Below, in pieces: positions 5,005-6,743 of a DNA stretch of 6,743 nt. Position numbers and translations under genes: made by a program. Positions within the stretch are counted from its first letter, which is position 1; each line of letters starts with the position of its first letter. The notes beneath the pieces are model-generated. The model searched no databases and had not been told where the DNA came from. It was given only the letters and a program-made list of their open reading frames with translations. This DNA comes from Sulfurimonas sp. UBA6014 (GTDB lineage Bacteria > Campylobacterota > Campylobacteria > Campylobacterales > Sulfurimonadaceae): positions 37,883 through 44,625 of the forward strand of contig DJAA01000057.1 in NCBI GenBank assembly GCA_002428085.1. Reading direction: 5' to 3'.

Positions 5005-6216
5005 ATGCCCTCAACAACCCTCTCTCCTTATAATCGCATTTACCAAGCAACTGCTGGGCTTGGATTAGATGGTGTGGTTCGTATCCGTGTCGGTGAGTAC
5101 TATGGCACGGGGGTTGTGCTCCTTGATGGGAGAAGTATTCTCACCGCGGCACACCTCTTTTCAAGTTCTGCCGATGTTTTAGAGACACAAGTGATTTTTG
5201 AAACCCTCACGCAGTATGACAGTGAGGTAACTATTGAGTCAATAAAAATTCATCCCGAGTATGACACCGATGCATCACAGGCAGACTTAGCCATCATTCG
5301 CTTAAGTGAGTCTGCATTTATAGATGCACAGCGCTATAGCCTCTACAGGGAAGAGACCATTCAAAACCAAAGTTTTATATTTGTTGGGTATGGAATAGCA
5401 GGGAGCGGAAGCCAAGGGACCCAGACAACTCCGTATGAGCCAGTGCGTCGCATGGCACAAAATACCGTAGATGGCGATGCTGACTTACTCAACCAATATT
5501 TAGATGCATCCATAAGCTGGTCACCTCCTGCTGGGACCCAATTTATAGCTGATTTTGATGATGGCACTCCTACGCATGATGCTAGTGGAGTGCTTCTTGA
5601 CGTCGTACACACAGGTTTGGGCGTGAGTGAAGGTCTTATAAGTTCTGGTGATAGCGGCGGACCAGCGTTTATAGAGGACAAAATAGCAGGTATCGCGAGT
5701 TACACGGCTAGTTTGTCTTTGGGCGCAAGCCATCCTGACATAGATGATGAGATCAACAGTAGTTTTGGAGAAACCGCCGCTTGGCAAGAGGTGAGTTATT
5801 ATCAGCAGTGGATAGACCAAGAGATGCGAGCCCATTATGAAAATGCTCCCGCAAATGCAACTGAGGTCATAAAATCGGTAAGTGAAGGGGATGTCGGCAC
5901 AAGTTATGTTTACTTTTTGCTTGAATTTACTGGAGTAAGAGAAGAGGCAGATGAGATTTTGAGCGTTGATTATACTACGAGAGATGGGACAGCAATGGCT
6001 GATGAGGACTATTTGCCACTGAGTGATACACTCAGACTTTATCCGCAAGAGACAAAAGCTGTTATCGCTGTAGAAATTATTGGGGACATCTATAGTGAGC
6101 GGGATGAATACTTCTATCTTGATGCGACAAATCCAGTTGGTGGAAGTTTTGGCGAGGGAGTTGTGATGCTCACAGCTATGAGAACTATAGAAAATGATGA
6201 TGGTTTGATAGGATGA
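5005..6216 (+). CDS. Trypsin-like (S1) serine protease with Calx-beta domain
   Basis: This 403-residue protein has an S1 protease domain (about 20-275) and a Calx-beta domain (about 288-398). The catalytic triad is visible: His50 in LTAAH, Asp94 in ADLAIIRL and Ser217 in GDSGGP. The insert FDDGTPTHDA with TGLGVSEGL before GDSGGP is typical of a bacterial extracellular S1 subgroup often linked to calcium-binding or surface-anchor domains. Leu211, six residues before the serine, replaces the trypsin Asp189, so specificity for basic residues is not expected. The Calx-beta part shows SVSEGD (291-296), VDYTTRDGTA, DEDY, a PQET turn, ERDEYFYL and TIENDD. There is no cysteine, no signal peptide and no IVGG-like activation end. 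An in-frame TAG at 4996 rules out a longer start. Export by a C-terminal-signal route such as type I secretion is possible but unproven. Three consecutive stops (TGA TGA TAA) end it just after the Calx-beta motif. Confidence 0.9.
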   Translation: MPSTTLSPYNRIYQATAGLGLDGVVRIRVGEYYGTGVVLLDGRSILTAAHLFSSSADVLETQVIFETLTQYDSEVTIESIKIHPEYDTDASQADLAIIRLSESAFIDAQRYSLYREETIQNQSFIFVGYGIAGSGSQGTQTTPYEPVRRMAQNTVDGDADLLNQYLDASISWSPPAGTQFIADFDDGTPTHDASGVLLDVVHTGLGVSEGLISSGDSGGPAFIEDKIAGIASYTASLSLGASHPDIDDEINSSFGETAAWQEVSYYQQWIDQEMRAHYENAPANATEVIKSVSEGDVGTSYVYFLLEFTGVREEADEILSVDYTTRDGTAMADEDYLPLSDTLRLYPQETKAVIAVEIIGDIYSERDEYFYLDATNPVGGSFGEGVVMLTAMRTIENDDGLIG

Positions 6217-6243
6217 TGATAAGAGATGCGTTGAGATTTCTTC

Positions 6244-6320
6244 TGGTGCCGGCACGAGGATTCGAACCCCGGGCCTGCTGATTACAAATCAGCTGCTCTA
6301 GCCAACTGAGCTATGCCGGC
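6244..6320 (-). tRNA. tRNA-Thr (anticodon UGU)
   Basis: Read on the - strand, the 77 bases fold as a complete cloverleaf. The acceptor stem GCCGGCA pairs with TGCCGGC, the D stem is GCTC/GAGC, and the anticodon stem is GCTGA/TCAGC with loop TTTGTAA, giving anticodon TGT. The T stem is CGGGG/CCTCG (one G-U pair) around TTCGAAT, with a five-base variable loop. The discriminator is A and CCA is encoded (6246 to 6244). It decodes ACA and other ACN threonine codons. It stands alone between the protease gene and an outward gene; the 27 bases from the protease stop to its 3' end show no U-rich terminator. Confidence 0.97.
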
Positions 6321-6336
6321 AAATAAAAAGTAAAGA

Positions 6337-6342
6337 ATTCTA
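6337..6342 (-). promoter_or_regulatory. Possible -10 box for tRNA-Thr
   Basis: On the - strand TAGAAT (6342 to 6337) lies 16 bases before the mature tRNA 5' end, after GCGAGA. A T-rich leader (TCTTTACTTTTTATTT) separates it from the tRNA. No clear -35 is seen. Confidence 0.4.
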
Positions 6343-6374
6343 TCTCGCTAAACTTCAGGTAAACTGATTTTATG

Positions 6375-6380
6375 TACAAT
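6375..6380 (+). promoter_or_regulatory. Possible -10 box for the right-end gene
   Basis: TACAAT follows TTTATG in an AT-rich stretch and ends seven bases before the ATG at 6388. If used, the mRNA would be nearly leaderless, in line with the lack of a ribosome binding site there. Confidence 0.3.
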
Positions 6381-6387
6381 TGCCCTC

Positions 6388-6743
6388 ATGAAAAGAAATA
6401 TAACCGCAAAAACATTTACCCCCTCTTATGATGTGCTTGAAGACAGGATAAGGCTCTCTATTAACTATCAAGATATCAGTGATAGAGTTGATTTTATGAT
6501 AACACGAAGTTTTATCTTAGACCTTTTACCAACTGCAGAAGAGTTTTTGGCAAAATATTATGGTGCTATAACTACCCCCACGCAGCAAGCACAGACAAAT
6601 AATGACTCATTTTCTCAAACAGATGCTGTAAATTTAGAGCTTTTACGGACAAGCGACGAACTTCTTAGAGAGGTAAATTTCTCCTTTAAAGCCGATACGA
6701 AAAAAACCCTTATCACGTTTAACTCCCAAAACACTGCTGCACA
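6388..6743 (+). CDS. Partial gene of unknown function (5' end only)
   Basis: An uninterrupted reading frame starts at ATG 6388 and runs off the right edge after 118 codons and two bases. An in-frame TAA at 6349 with no ATG between makes this the first usable ATG. The visible protein has no signal peptide. It begins MKRNITAKTF, then EDRIRLSINYQDISDRVDFMITRSFILDLLPTAEEFLAKYY (two or more strands, then a helix). A Gln/Thr/Ser/Asn-rich linker (about residues 62-76) and a segment with NLELLRTSDELLREVNFSFKAD and KKTLITFN follow. I do not recognise the family. No Shine-Dalgarno precedes the ATG (GTACAATTGCCCTC). The coding call rests on the open frame, codon use like its neighbours and its placement beyond the divergent tRNA; a later start at the ATG of codon 37 is less likely. 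Confidence 0.72.
   Translation, partial: MKRNITAKTFTPSYDVLEDRIRLSINYQDISDRVDFMITRSFILDLLPTAEEFLAKYYGAITTPTQQAQTNNDSFSQTDAVNLELLRTSDELLREVNFSFKADTKKTLITFNSQNTAA

Noticed and set aside
5521..6255. A 244-codon open frame on the - strand under the protease gene
   Set aside because: It begins inside the tRNA-Thr sequence and runs wholly antisense to the protease gene, whose catalytic motifs are clear. Its translation is Ser/Ile/Cys-rich without recognisable domains.
6244..6320. tRNA-Thr as an integration site for a mobile element carrying the protease
   Set aside because: No repeat of the tRNA 3' end and no integrase or mobility gene is seen in the window; the tRNA is intact.
1..6743. CRISPR array, insertion sequence, toxin-antitoxin pair or riboswitch
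   Set aside because: No spaced repeats, transposase motifs, small toxin-like gene pairs or recognisable aptamer sequences were found on either strand.

Overview
The window looks like chromosomal DNA from a member of the Campylobacterota, probably a free-living Sulfurimonas- or Sulfurovum-like organism. This is inferred from the AT-rich sequence, near-consensus TATAAT boxes without clear -35 elements, a DUF493 protein with the same layout as Helicobacter HP0495, and DUF302-like exported proteins. I saw no insertion sequence, CRISPR array, phage gene or rRNA.

Left part (1-3099, + strand): an exported thioredoxin-fold protein with a CGYC centre overlaps a small MOSC-domain protein by one base (stop/start TGATG). 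After a 105-bp gap holding a possible promoter and a 22-bp near-palindrome comes a two-gene unit, 3 bp apart. It encodes a lipoprotein and a secreted paralogue. Each appears to be built from two copies of one DUF302-like module, and two cysteines occur only in the second copy. The secreted paralogue carries an A8...T9 pair in its coding sequence, where gain or loss of one T gives a stop within a few codons. A strong hairpin terminator ends the unit and runs into the tail of the convergent gene.

Middle part (3088-4880, - strand): a compact operon transcribed leftwards, moaC (molybdenum cofactor synthesis) then a DUF493/YbeD-like small protein then a 352-residue mostly helical protein of unknown function. 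moaC overlaps the DUF493 gene by 20 bp if the latter starts at GTG, and 13 bp carrying a good ribosome binding site separate it from the helical-protein gene. MOSC and MoaC are both linked to molybdenum cofactor biology, but here they lie in separate, opposed units.

Right part (4881-6743): a divergent promoter region with a TATAAT box facing each way, then a cysteine-free trypsin-like serine protease with a C-terminal Calx-beta domain and no signal peptide. This is followed by tRNA-Thr(UGU) on the - strand with encoded CCA, and the first 118 codons of an unrecognised + strand gene that runs off the window.

The least explained elements are the DUF302-like pair with its possible on/off tract and upstream palindrome, the 352-residue helical protein attached to moaC, and the protease with no evident export signal.
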